Source of the DNA: Leptolyngbya sp. SIO1E4
GTDB lineage: Bacteria; Cyanobacteriota; Cyanobacteriia; Phormidesmidales; Phormidesmidaceae
Length of the DNA stretch: 64,000 nucleotides
Assembly: GCA_010672825.2 (NCBI GenBank)
Contig: JAAHFU020000003.1
Coordinates: forward strand, 682,001-746,000
Direction: 5' to 3'
Each line of letters begins with the position of its first letter. The first letter of the stretch is position 1. Below, piece by piece: positions 9,507 to 17,623 of this stretch. The notes under the pieces were generated by a model that saw only the letters and a program-made list of their open reading frames with translations, ran no database searches and was not told where the DNA came from. Both the position numbers and the translations under genes were made by a program.

Positions 9507-10424
9507 ATGCAGGAGATGACCACCCAATCTGTTGAGGTTGCGAGCCGAAAACTCTGGTTAGCGGCACTTAAACCCCCTATGTATAGTGTGGCAATTATGC
9601 CCATTGTGGTGGGGAGTGCTGTTGCCTTTGCGGAAACTCAGATTTTCAGGTTCGGTATTTTTCTGACCTTTATGGCTTCTGCTGTTCTGATTTTGGCGTG
9701 GGAAAACCTCAGCAATGACGTCTTTGACTCTGAGACAGGCATTGATGTCAATAAGGCCCACTCCCTGGTCAATCTTACCCGTAACAAGCGGCTAATTTTC
9801 GTCATTGGAAATAGTTGCCTGGGGTTGGGGATTGCCGGAATTCTCGCGATCGCGCTTTGGCAGCAAGATCCCACCGTACTCTTTTTGATTCTGCTGTGTT
9901 GCCTGCTCGGCTATGCCTACCAGGGGCCGCCCTTTCGTCTGGGCTACCAGGGCCTGGGCGAAATTCTGTGCTTCTTTAGCTTTGGGCCGTTAGGGGTTGG
10001 GGCCGCCTATTACAGCCAGGTACAGGGATGGTCTGTGGGCAGTCAGGTGGCCGGAGTTGTGATTGGCGTGACGACTTCTCTAGTGTTGTTTTGCTCTCAC
10101 TTTCATCAGCTGGAGGATGACCTGGCCGCCGGGAAGCGATCGCCCATCGTGCGGTTGGGGACAAAGCGTGCCGCCCAGCTCGTGCCCTGGTGTTGTGGTG
10201 GGGTGTTTCTGCTGGTTGTGGGTTGTCTCTGGGCCGGATACTTTCCCCGATGGGCGCTGTTATCTTTCGCCAGCGGGCTATCGGCCATACGGCTCTCACG
10301 CCATGTGCTGACGTACCATGCCCAGCCCGATAAAGTTAGCGGTGCTAAGTTTTACGCCATTGGGTTTCACTTTTGGAGCGGAGTACTGCTGAGCTTGGGT
10401 CTGGTGCTACCGTTGGGGGGCTAA
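9507..10424 (+). CDS. menA: 1,4-dihydroxy-2-naphthoate phytyltransferase
   Basis: 305 residues; UbiA-family prenyltransferase. In cyanobacteria it attaches the phytyl chain to DHNA in phylloquinone (photosystem I quinone) synthesis. The first Asp-rich motif appears as ENLSNDVFDSETGID (about 66-80) with the conserved N and D residues. Multiple membrane helices follow, and the second acidic region is around HQLEDDLAAGKRSP. It is the first gene of a tightly packed men operon: its TAA overlaps the ATG of menC. A second ATG at 9516 is an alternative start. Confidence 0.93.
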   Translation: MQEMTTQSVEVASRKLWLAALKPPMYSVAIMPIVVGSAVAFAETQIFRFGIFLTFMASAVLILAWENLSNDVFDSETGIDVNKAHSLVNLTRNKRLIFVIGNSCLGLGIAGILAIALWQQDPTVLFLILLCCLLGYAYQGPPFRLGYQGLGEILCFFSFGPLGVGAAYYSQVQGWSVGSQVAGVVIGVTTSLVLFCSHFHQLEDDLAAGKRSPIVRLGTKRAAQLVPWCCGGVFLLVVGCLWAGYFPRWALLSFASGLSAIRLSRHVLTYHAQPDKVSGAKFYAIGFHFWSGVLLSLGLVLPLGG

Positions 10425-11401
10425 TGCTGCAGCTAGCAGTGCGCCCCTATCGCCGACCATTTCGGACGCCCCTACAAACCCATCACGGCCTTTGGGGACA
10501 GCGGGAAGGTTTGATTATGCGCCTGCAAGATGACAAGGGGCAGGTCGGGTTTGGTGAAATTGCGCCTATTCCCTGGTTTGGCACCGAAACTTTAGCGATG
10601 GCAAAAGACCTATGTGCCCAGTGGTCCGATACGGTTGTGCCCGAGCAGATTGCGGCCATTCCTGCGGAGTTGCCTGCCTGTCAGTTTGGATTTGCCCAGG
10701 CCCTGCGATCGCTGCACGGCAGACGCCTCCCTGATCCCAAATACTCACCGGCGCAAATATGTGCCTTGCTGCCTGCAGGAGCAGCGGCTTTAGAGGTGTG
10801 GTCAACGCTATGGCAGCGGGGGCATCGTACCTTTAAATGGAAGATCGGCGTCGCCCCATTTCATCAGGAACGGGCACTGTTTCAAGCTTTGGTGGCAGCT
10901 CTGCCCCCGGGCACCCACCTGCGGCTGGATGCCAATGGAGGACTCACCCCCGAAGTTGGGCAACAGTGGCTCATGGTTTGCGATGCGGCCCCTGATAGGG
11001 TCGAGTTTCTGGAGCAGCCTTTACCCCCTGATGTCATCGTGGATTGGGTGTCGGCCATCGCAGGCACCTTTCAAACCGCGATCGCGCTGGATGAATCTGT
11101 GGCGACAATTAGCCAGCTCCAATCCGTGTATCAACGCCTACAAAATCGGGTGGTGTATGTCGTAAAACCTGCGATCGCCGGGTTTTCTGAACAGCTTTAT
11201 ACCCTCTGCACCCAGCATCACCTGGAGATTGTTGTCTCCTCTGCCTTAGAAACGCCTGTGGGGCGTCGGGCGGCCCTGATGTTGGCTCAGCGCCTATGGG
11301 CAGCAGGCGTTCCTCAACGTCCCCTGGGCTTCGGGGTGGGACACTGGTTTCAGGATAATTGGGACACCCTGAGTGAGGAGGCTCTGTGGTCGCAGCTGTA
11401 A
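10424..11401 (+). CDS. menC: o-Succinylbenzoate synthase
   Basis: 325 residues; enolase superfamily. It dehydrates SHCHC to o-succinylbenzoate in naphthoquinone synthesis. The catalytic set is visible: FKWKIGV (acid/base Lys), LRLDANGG, EFLEQPL and ALDES (metal ligands), and VVKPAI (second Lys). I place the start at 10424 because this ATG overlaps the menA stop (TAATG) and the protein then begins MLQLAVRPYRRPF, as the family does; an in-frame extension to 10373 would lie inside menA. Its 3' end overlaps the menE start. Confidence 0.93.
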   Translation: MLQLAVRPYRRPFRTPLQTHHGLWGQREGLIMRLQDDKGQVGFGEIAPIPWFGTETLAMAKDLCAQWSDTVVPEQIAAIPAELPACQFGFAQALRSLHGRRLPDPKYSPAQICALLPAGAAALEVWSTLWQRGHRTFKWKIGVAPFHQERALFQALVAALPPGTHLRLDANGGLTPEVGQQWLMVCDAAPDRVEFLEQPLPPDVIVDWVSAIAGTFQTAIALDESVATISQLQSVYQRLQNRVVYVVKPAIAGFSEQLYTLCTQHHLEIVVSSALETPVGRRAALMLAQRLWAAGVPQRPLGFGVGHWFQDNWDTLSEEALWSQL

Positions 11402-12876
11402 CACTTTCAGCCATTTTGCAGCAGCGATGGGAACAGACCTGGCTGGTGGGCATCGGGGCGGAGCGCTTCTGGCCTCAACTGCGGCAGTTCCAAGCCCAGT
11501 TGCAAACCCAGCAGCCGCAATCCGTAGTCCTTGCGGAGCCTGATCCAGTCCGGTTTTTGGCGGCGTTTTTGGCGGCGTGTCAGCAGCCCTGTCAGGTGTG
11601 GCTGGCAAATCCGCATTGGGGGTTGGAGGAATGGCAGCAGGTCGTCACCCAGTGTCATCCCGATTGGGTGATCGGGAGGGTGCCGCCTACGGTGGCGGCA
11701 AGATGGCGCAATCGCCCTGTTGAAACACCCGCCAGGGCTGGATATGTCGGGTCTCTGCCCAGTCCGCCAACTGGCAACTCGCGCTCATCGGCACCCCCGT
11801 CTGAACCCTCAATCTTGATTCCCACCGGCGGTTCTTCTGGTGCCCTCCGCTTTGCCGCCCATACTTGGACCACGCTGACAGCCTCAGTGCAGGGATTTCA
11901 GCAACATTTTCACTGCCCTACAGTGAATGCTTACTGTGTTTTACCGCTGTTCCACGTGAGTGGGCTCATGCAAGCGCTGCGATGCCTGTTATCGGGAGGG
12001 GTGCTGATCTGTCAGCCCTTTCAAGCACTGCTCCAGGAGGGGATGATCGCCCCGGTGCCCGATCCAGCATTTCTATCGTTGGTCCCGACCCAGCTACAGC
12101 GGTTGCTAAAGTGCGATCGCGACTTCACCCCTTGGCTCCAATCCTTCACAGCCATCCTATTAGGCGGTGCCCCGCCGTGGCCCAGCCTGTTACACACCGC
12201 TCGCCAGCTGCTGCTGCCCCTGGCCCCCACCTACGGCATGACAGAAACCGCCTCTCAGGTTGCCACCCTGCATCCCCATGAATTTCTGGTGGGCAACAGG
12301 AGCAGCGGTCGGACCCTGCCCCACGCCTCTATCACCATCCGCGATACGGCTGGGCAGCCTCTCCCGCCAGGCCAGACCGGCTTGATTGCCATAGAGGCCG
12401 CATCCCTGGCCCAGGCATACAGCCAGACGCCTGTTTCCGTACCCTTGCAAACGGGGGATTTGGGCTACTTGGACGCTGCTGGGTATTTGTATGTGTTGGG
12501 ACGACAAACAACGCTGATACTAACGGGGGGAGAAAAAGTACTGCCAGAAGAGGTCGAGGCCGCTATCTTGGCCACGGGCATGGTACAGGATGCAGCTGTT
12601 GTGGGGATTCCAGATGATGATTGGGGAGAAACTGTAGTAGCCGTGGTGGTATCAGAGGCGCCTGTTGAAGGGGGCGATCGCCTGCGCCAGACCCTTAAAC
12701 CCCGACTGAGCCCTTACAAAATTCCAAAGCGCTGGCTGCAGCGCCCCTCGCTGCCCCGCAATGCCCAAGGCAAACTTAATCGAGCTGACCTGCGCCAGTG
12801 GGTGATTCAGCAGCTTCAGTGCCCACCTGTAACCACTGGGTCAGCTCTGACGTCAGGGGACAGCGCTGCCGAGTAG
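11386..12876 (+). CDS. menE: 2-Succinylbenzoate-CoA ligase
   Basis: 496 residues; AMP-forming acyl-CoA synthetase that activates o-succinylbenzoate. Motifs in order: P-loop ILIPTGGSSGALR (about 143-155), PTYGMTETAS (281-290), TGDLGYLD (356-363), the hinge LGRQTTLILTGGEKV (371-385) and the C-terminal catalytic Lys in LPRNAQGKLNR. The start is a GTG at 11386, inside the last codons of menC and just after a TGAGGAG ribosome site, which indicates translational coupling. Its 3' end overlaps the convergent thioesterase gene by 101 bp. Confidence 0.93.
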   Translation: MVAAVTLSAILQQRWEQTWLVGIGAERFWPQLRQFQAQLQTQQPQSVVLAEPDPVRFLAAFLAACQQPCQVWLANPHWGLEEWQQVVTQCHPDWVIGRVPPTVAARWRNRPVETPARAGYVGSLPSPPTGNSRSSAPPSEPSILIPTGGSSGALRFAAHTWTTLTASVQGFQQHFHCPTVNAYCVLPLFHVSGLMQALRCLLSGGVLICQPFQALLQEGMIAPVPDPAFLSLVPTQLQRLLKCDRDFTPWLQSFTAILLGGAPPWPSLLHTARQLLLPLAPTYGMTETASQVATLHPHEFLVGNRSSGRTLPHASITIRDTAGQPLPPGQTGLIAIEAASLAQAYSQTPVSVPLQTGDLGYLDAAGYLYVLGRQTTLILTGGEKVLPEEVEAAILATGMVQDAAVVGIPDDDWGETVVAVVVSEAPVEGGDRLRQTLKPRLSPYKIPKRWLQRPSLPRNAQGKLNRADLRQWVIQQLQCPPVTTGSALTSGDSAAE

Positions 12877-13213
12877 CGGTGTCAATACAGACATGGTGGG
12901 TTGCAGCACTCGCCACCTGCCGTTCCCCACGACAGATTTCGTATTGAATGTTAAAGCTGTGGGGCGACGTAGACTGGGGCGTGAGCCGAATCGTAATGAC
13001 GTCTCCACACATGAGGGGACGATGGAAGTCTGCCTCTGCATGGGTAATGGGCACCGCGATCGCCCCCCGGCTAAAGAAGGCTTGTAAGTCTATCCCTGTC
13101 TGCTGCAAAGACGCTTCGTAGGCTTCGTGGCAAACGCTCAGAATTTGCGCAAAATACACGACCCCTGCGGCATCGGTATCTTGAAATCGGATAGTTCGAC
13201 AATATTGAAACAT
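12776..13213 (-). CDS. 1,4-dihydroxy-2-naphthoyl-CoA thioesterase (hotdog fold)
   Basis: 145 residues. It hydrolyses DHNA-CoA to DHNA, the step before MenA; it belongs to the 4-hydroxybenzoyl-CoA thioesterase-like family (the Synechocystis Slr0204 type). The N terminus FQYCRTIRFQDTDAAGVVYFA carries the catalytic Asp region of the hotdog fold. I chose the ATG at 13213 since family members begin at this point; the frame stays open to 13282. It lies tail to tail with menE and the last third of its reading frame overlaps menE. Context (menA, menC, menE) supports the assignment. Confidence 0.85.
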   Translation of the reverse strand: MFQYCRTIRFQDTDAAGVVYFAQILSVCHEAYEASLQQTGIDLQAFFSRGAIAVPITHAEADFHRPLMCGDVITIRLTPQSTSPHSFNIQYEICRGERQVASAATHHVCIDTATRQRCPLTSELTQWLQVGTEAAESPTGAGQLD

Positions 13214-13280
13214 CAGCAAGGGAACAAAGCATTGCAGAGGCTGGTCTTGCCCTCTTATCAGTATCTGTGAGGTTGAGGGC

Positions 13281-13988
13281 ATGGTTCAAGCTTCAGTTTG
13301 GCGTTACCTGACACCTTCACGCAGAAAGGCCCAATCGGTTGGGCTCATCGGCGGCGGCTTGGCCTTGACGCTCGTACTTGGCTGCACCATCCCTGAGAAC
13401 TCAGACGCTCAGTCTCCAGATACGCCTGTCGCTGAGCAGCCGACTACGCCGCCAGAGTTCGTTCCCGAATCCGTCAGCGATCGTGTCTTAGCCACCGCTG
13501 CCCAAGATTTCAATGTTCCCCAGACAGAACTCACCATCCTCCGGTTTAACCAAGAAACCTGGTCAGACAGCTGCTTGGGGCTAGGCAAACTGAATGAGAG
13601 CTGCCTACAAACGCTCGTAGATGGATGGCAACTGGAAGTTATTCACGAAAATCAAAGCTGGTTTTATCGAACTGACGCGACGGGTGAAGCCATTCGACAA
13701 TCTGATTTAGAGCATAATTTACCCCCCTCCGTGAGCGATCTCGTATTACAAATGGCCTCATCCGACGCAGGGGTTTCTGTGAGTCAGCTCCAGGTGACCG
13801 AGGCTGAGCCGAAAGTCTGGAACGGCTGTTTTGGAATTGCAGAACCAGATGCGGTTTGCACTGAAATTGCCATTTTGGGCTGGCGGGCCGTCGTGGAGGG
13901 AGCGACGCAGCGGTGGGTCTACCACACTGATATGACCGGCTCCGACATCCGCCTCAACGATAGAGAATCCGAGGATATAGAGGAATAA
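13281..13988 (+). CDS. Probable lipoprotein with a duplicated ~70-residue domain
   Basis: 235 residues. The N-terminal hydrophobic run ends LTLVLGC (Cys35), a lipoprotein-type signal. Two related units follow, roughly 65-140 and 148-226. Each has a helix (VLATAAQDF / VLQMASSDA), 'VPQTELTI / VSVSQLQV', a W-x-[DN]-[SG]-C-[LF]-G core with a second Cys, then a 'GW-x-(L/A)-V ... W-(F/V)-Y-(R/H)-T-D-x-T-G' strand pair. The paired cysteines in each unit suggest disulfides outside the cytoplasm. I know of no function. It is divergent from the thioesterase gene. Confidence 0.6.
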   Translation: MVQASVWRYLTPSRRKAQSVGLIGGGLALTLVLGCTIPENSDAQSPDTPVAEQPTTPPEFVPESVSDRVLATAAQDFNVPQTELTILRFNQETWSDSCLGLGKLNESCLQTLVDGWQLEVIHENQSWFYRTDATGEAIRQSDLEHNLPPSVSDLVLQMASSDAGVSVSQLQVTEAEPKVWNGCFGIAEPDAVCTEIAILGWRAVVEGATQRWVYHTDMTGSDIRLNDRESEDIEE

Positions 13989-14040
13989 AGGTGTAGCTCT
14001 CTATTATGGCTGCGACCAACGAAGCGACTGCCCACACCTA

Positions 14041-14135
14041 TAGCAGCTTGCATGTGGATACAGGACACCCTAGACCCCATACCCTAGACCCGGTCTTGAC
14101 CAAGATGTCCTGGACTCAACTGAACAAAGCGATAT
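14041..14135 (+). repeat. Dispersed repeat A, copy 1
   Basis: About 95 bp with a core ACACCCTAGACCCC, a second CCCTAGACCC, GGTCTTGACC and TGTCCTGGACTCAACTGAAC. An inverted pair, AGGACA and TGTCCT, brackets the core, so it can fold. It lies 3' of the lipoprotein gene. Three further copies are in the window. Confidence 0.85.
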
Positions 14136-14240
14136 AAAGCGATATTTCCTGGACCGGCCTAACACAAATGCGGACGGCGATAGTAGCTGGTCTGAACCAT
14201 CGTCCCTATAATCGGGGTAAGTTTTTGCCGGGCCTACCCT

Positions 14241-14738
14241 ATGCCAAAATCAGCGCCTGCCGTGCTCACCTCCGTTACCGTTAGCCTGCCCTTCGGCATT
14301 GGCTCAGCCTCCTGGGAAGCTGACCCAACAGAGCAGAATGCGGCTTGGGAACTTTACGTAGAATTGGTAACGCGGATTGCGGTACAGCCGCTGGCAACGG
14401 ATGTGGGTACCGTGCGTGAGGCAATGAACTCTCTCTACAGCTTATTTGCCTCAACGCGGGAGATTTTGCGCAAGGCAGGGCCCAAGGTAGGGGCCTCCCA
14501 CGATTCGGTGGGGGGGATTGCGATCGCTGTATTAAACAACGGCCTACGCCCATTTGTGTCGAAATGGCACCCGCTTTTACAAACCTGGGAAGCTGAGAAG
14601 CCAAACGGAGTCAGCGCCCAAACCCATGAAAAAGCCTGGTCGCACGAACCCACCGTGCGCAATGAGCTGGAAGCGTTACGACAAGATTTAACACAGTATG
14701 CGGATGCCCTGGCGGAGATTGCTGGTGTCAAGCTTTAA
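14241..14738 (+). CDS. Conserved hypothetical protein
   Basis: 165 residues; probably soluble and all-helical, with a beta-like N terminus (VTVSLPFGIGSASWEADPTEQNAAWELYVELVTRIA). Other recognisable stretches are MNSLYSLFASTREILRKAGP, SVGGIAIAVLNNGLRPFVSKWHPLLQTWE and a C-terminal helix LEALRQDLTQYADALAEIAG. The pattern looks like a real, constrained protein, and I believe similar proteins occur in many bacteria, but I cannot assign a domain name or role. It is bracketed by two same-direction copies of repeat A (14041-14135 and 14783-14881). Confidence 0.6.
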   Translation: MPKSAPAVLTSVTVSLPFGIGSASWEADPTEQNAAWELYVELVTRIAVQPLATDVGTVREAMNSLYSLFASTREILRKAGPKVGASHDSVGGIAIAVLNNGLRPFVSKWHPLLQTWEAEKPNGVSAQTHEKAWSHEPTVRNELEALRQDLTQYADALAEIAGVKL

Positions 14739-14782
14739 AGGCAACGATCAGTAGGGTCACAGCAGCGATGCCCCTACCCCAA

Positions 14783-14881
14783 GATATAGCGGTATGCAGG
14801 CTAATCAAGCACACCCTAGACCCCAAACCCTAGACCCTGTCTTGACCCAGATGTACTGGACTCAACTGAACAAGGCTATAT
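14783..14881 (+). repeat. Dispersed repeat A, copy 2 (supplies the Nudix gene's last codons)
   Basis: About 99 bp, same family and orientation as copy 1, with terminal inverted ATATAGC and GCTATAT. Its right end overlaps the end of the minus-strand Nudix gene: the stop codon (14862-14864) and the last residues (IALFS) are encoded by the repeat. Confidence 0.85.
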
Positions 14882-15407
14882 GCCGCAATCGGTAATACCT
14901 AATTTGACAGGCCGCATATTCACAGGTTGCTAAATAGTCAAACGGATGCCATTCATTGCGGCTAATAGATTCAAAATAGCTGCCATCCTGTTCTGCGATT
15001 CCGGGCACTTGTCCGGTCACATCCGCATAAAACAAGTAGCAGATTTCATTCGTTTGGGTGCCTACAATATATCGCCCCAGCGAAGTCACTTGTACGGTGT
15101 ACCCTGCCTCTTCATTGACCTCCCGCACAGCCGCCGCTTCTGGAGTTTCATCGCCATCAATGCCACCAGTGATAGGGCAAGGAAACAGCTTCAGACTGCC
15201 GTTTGCTTCCGAGTTATCGATACACAAAGGTTGCTGCCGAATCAACACCTCATAGCCCTGAGCGTCAGCCCTACAGGTGCGCATCAAGAACACCGCGACC
15301 GAGTCCCGCCCTTTACGTTCTAGGTAGTGGAACCCCCGTTCAGTTGCTTTGAGGCTCACCCAGTGGGTTTGAAACAGTGCTTTAGCTTCGCTCATCGGCG
15401 CATTCAT
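14862..15407 (-). CDS. Nudix hydrolase
   Basis: 181 residues. The Nudix box is complete, from GGIDGDETPEAAAVREV through NEEAGYTV, matching GX5EX7REUXEEXGU, so the Mg2+-binding glutamates are present. Such enzymes cleave nucleoside diphosphates linked to another group; the substrate cannot be told. The sequence around it (SVAVFLMRTCRADAQGYEVLIRQQPL, CYLFYADVTG) resembles housecleaning or sugar-nucleotide Nudix proteins. The C-terminal residues derive from a dispersed repeat, so the native C terminus may have been replaced. An ATG at 15395 is an alternative start. Confidence 0.85.
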   Translation of the reverse strand: MNAPMSEAKALFQTHWVSLKATERGFHYLERKGRDSVAVFLMRTCRADAQGYEVLIRQQPLCIDNSEANGSLKLFPCPITGGIDGDETPEAAAVREVNEEAGYTVQVTSLGRYIVGTQTNEICYLFYADVTGQVPGIAEQDGSYFESISRNEWHPFDYLATCEYAACQIRYYRLRHIALFS

Positions 15408-15465
15408 TCAGGATTGTTGGGTGGCCTGTGGCGGGCGATCGCACCGCCGCAGGCAGAGCGTGTAG

Positions 15466-15600
15466 CAAAAGGCAGAAGGCAGAAGGCAGAAGGCAAAAGA
15501 CAGAAATCAGAAATCAGAAATCAAAACCTTGCTGCATCAGGATTCCAGGAAATCCGATGGCCCTCACTAGCCTTTCAGGTGCAATATCTGGACTGTCTTA
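15466..15600 (+). repeat. Dispersed repeat B, copy 1, with a heptamer tract
   Basis: Eight tandem heptamers (three AAGGCAG, then AAGGCAA, AAGACAG, two AAATCAG, AAATCAA) run into a fixed tail containing CCTTGCTGCAT, GGAAATCCGAT and CAGGTGCAATAT. The same tract plus tail recurs at 31607-31735. Short heptanucleotide repeats of this kind are known in cyanobacterial intergenic DNA. Confidence 0.75.
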
Positions 15601-15673
15601 AAGGATGGCCTGTTATGGATGGCCTTCAGTTTAGGAGGGGCCGCTAAGCACCTGGAGATAAAGCGTTAAGGGT

Positions 15674-16804
15674 CTATTCATCCTCAGACGCTTCAGTTTC
15701 CTCATCGCTATCAATAGGTTCTGCCATTACCTCACCATCTGGATCAAAGGTAATGCGGAACTGAGCTACGGGTTCCTCCACAGCCTGGGCCGGGTCCACG
15801 GGGACGAACGTCAATTCAGGTAGTGGCGTACTGTCCACATTTTCCAGAGCGGCGTCATTTTCATATTTGTAGCCCAGCAAATCCCCTGTTTCAGAGACTG
15901 CAACCCGATACACCAGCGACTCCTCAAAAGGAATCGACTCCGGCAGTTCGGCAGCTAAGGTTTCTTCCAAATCTGCTTCTAGGCGAGCCAGTTCGTCAGG
16001 GTCGGTGATTTCTATCGCTGTGCTGAGGCGGCGCAGCGATGTTGCGGCTGATTCAGGGTCGGTGGGAGGAGAAGCGCCAGCATCAGCGTCAGAGGATAAG
16101 GGTGCATCTGCCTCAGCAGGATTTATACCAGCAGACTCGGCATCGGTTGTCGGGCCAGTTTCAATCGAGGCTGTACCGGTTCCTGGAGCGTCCTCTTCGA
16201 CTAATGCTGTAGATTCCCGTTCTTCCCGCGTCGCTTCTGTCTCAGGTACCGGTATCACAAAGAAGAGGGCCGCAGAGGCTGCCAAGGCAGAGACGCCTGC
16301 AGCCACCGGCACCACCCGCTTAGCTAAAGGCTCAGCCGGACGCGCATGGCGACGGTGAAGCGGTGACACTTGCAGGGTCATATCGGGTAGGGTTTGAGCA
16401 TCTGCCAGCAGCTGATCCACCGCTTCCATCAGGTCAAACAGCTGCACAGTGCTAAGGTCCAGCGTTTTGCGAACTGCTTCCCCATCGCTGTCAGCCAGTT
16501 TTGCTGTGAGCTGATGGCGATGGTTATCCCCTGGTTTCAGCACCACTGAGTTAGCGGCAGACATCTCCTCTGATGCAGGGGCAGCAATGCCGCTCAGAAC
16601 AGATTGGGCGTAAACACTTACCGTTTTCACCAGCGCATCTAGAAATTCACGCCCGCCTGTCAAGGCATCCGTCATGCCTGGAAATTTACATTCCGTATTG
16701 AGTACCACGGTAAGGGGAGCAGCAGGATCCGAGCCATCCCCAGCGCTTAGCCCCTCGACTGTGAGGCTACAGTTAGGCAGCGTGTACTGGCGTTGAACCG
16801 TCAT
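15674..16804 (-). CDS. DUF4335 domain protein
   Basis: 376 residues. The N terminus (VQRQYTLPNCSLTVEGLSAG, VVLNTECKFPG) matches the DUF4335 family, a cyanobacterial group of unknown function. A single membrane segment lies around 172-192 (VVPVAAGVSALAASAALFFVIPV). It is followed by a long acidic, Glu/Ala/Ser-rich linker and a C-terminal domain (LARLEADLEETL ... LVYRVAVSETGDLLGYKYEND). The gene overlaps the upstream DUF3038 gene (ATG shared with the TGA at 16801-16804), indicating coupled translation. The two families are found together in cyanobacteria, which suggests a joint, still unknown role. Confidence 0.8.
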   Translation of the reverse strand: MTVQRQYTLPNCSLTVEGLSAGDGSDPAAPLTVVLNTECKFPGMTDALTGGREFLDALVKTVSVYAQSVLSGIAAPASEEMSAANSVVLKPGDNHRHQLTAKLADSDGEAVRKTLDLSTVQLFDLMEAVDQLLADAQTLPDMTLQVSPLHRRHARPAEPLAKRVVPVAAGVSALAASAALFFVIPVPETEATREERESTALVEEDAPGTGTASIETGPTTDAESAGINPAEADAPLSSDADAGASPPTDPESAATSLRRLSTAIEITDPDELARLEADLEETLAAELPESIPFEESLVYRVAVSETGDLLGYKYENDAALENVDSTPLPELTFVPVDPAQAVEEPVAQFRITFDPDGEVMAEPIDSDEETEASEDE

Positions 16805-17406
16805 ACTACCTCCCCATCAAACAAGCTACTCCAAAGCCGTTGGGGGCCTTGGGTTCCCGTGCAAAATAGCAGACGAGCCAGCAGCACCATCGCTAACTCT
16901 TCTAGCTTTTCGTCAGTGCTGTAGGCAATCACCCCAGCGCGGCGCGGGTTCATGCGCGATCGAAACAGGCTGCGAAATCGCTTCAAATAGTCGGCTAGAC
17001 GAAAGTGATGTTCTAGGGAAAGCTGTTTGTCGCTGAGCTGTTGATAACCCAGTAGCAGTTGCCGAATCAGAACCGTGAGGCGCTTTGCCAAAAAGCAAAT
17101 GATCAAGGTTAAGGCTTTGGCTTCTTCAATAGACAAGGGATTCCGCTGACTCTGTCGCCGCATTGGGTTCGTGCTGCGCATGAGCCACAACCTGACTCGT
17201 CCTGGAATCACTTCTTTCAGTTCCAGCTGATCGGCAGTTTTCAGGAGCGCTTCAGACCCTCCTACATCTAGAGCCTCGATCGCCAGCATGAGTAAATCCA
17301 AATCAACTCGAACCCGACGCGGACATTCCTGAATGGGGAGGTTGGGGTCGGGTAACGTCTCTAAAATTAGGGGCGGAGATTGCGCCGGAGGACTGTCGAC
17401 TTGCAT
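16801..17406 (-). CDS. DUF3038 domain protein
   Basis: 201 residues from the ATG at 17406; a TTG four codons upstream (17418) is also possible. The protein is helical and soluble, with PRRVRVDLDLLMLAIEALD, IPGRVRLWLMRSTNP and LTLIICFLAKRLTVLIRQLL typical of DUF3038. The function is unknown. It ends in the start codon of the DUF4335 gene, so the pair forms a two-gene operon. No promoter was identified upstream. Confidence 0.8.
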   Translation of the reverse strand: MQVDSPPAQSPPLILETLPDPNLPIQECPRRVRVDLDLLMLAIEALDVGGSEALLKTADQLELKEVIPGRVRLWLMRSTNPMRRQSQRNPLSIEEAKALTLIICFLAKRLTVLIRQLLLGYQQLSDKQLSLEHHFRLADYLKRFRSLFRSRMNPRRAGVIAYSTDEKLEELAMVLLARLLFCTGTQGPQRLWSSLFDGEVV

Positions 17407-17623
17407 ATCCTCAAACAATTAAGCCAGCAAAAGGGCAGATTTCGGTTTCAAGAACTTTGACGGAAAGATTCCAGGATCTTGGCATCTTCATACTTGTGAC
17501 ACACAATCGCTCAACATACCGCAAAATGAGCTATCGCACCACCTAAAAACTAGATTTTGGCAATGAAACGCCTTTGCAGTCATGCTCTGTAGCTGCTTCA
17601 ACATACCCAAACCTTGAGCCAAA

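Noticed and set aside
10373-10423. Longer N terminus for menC
   Set aside because: It lies entirely inside menA and does not resemble MenC; the ATG overlapping the menA stop gives the family start.
15466-15530. Possible CRISPR array
   Set aside because: The units are 7 bp with no spacers; this is a simple heptamer tract. No cas genes are in the window.
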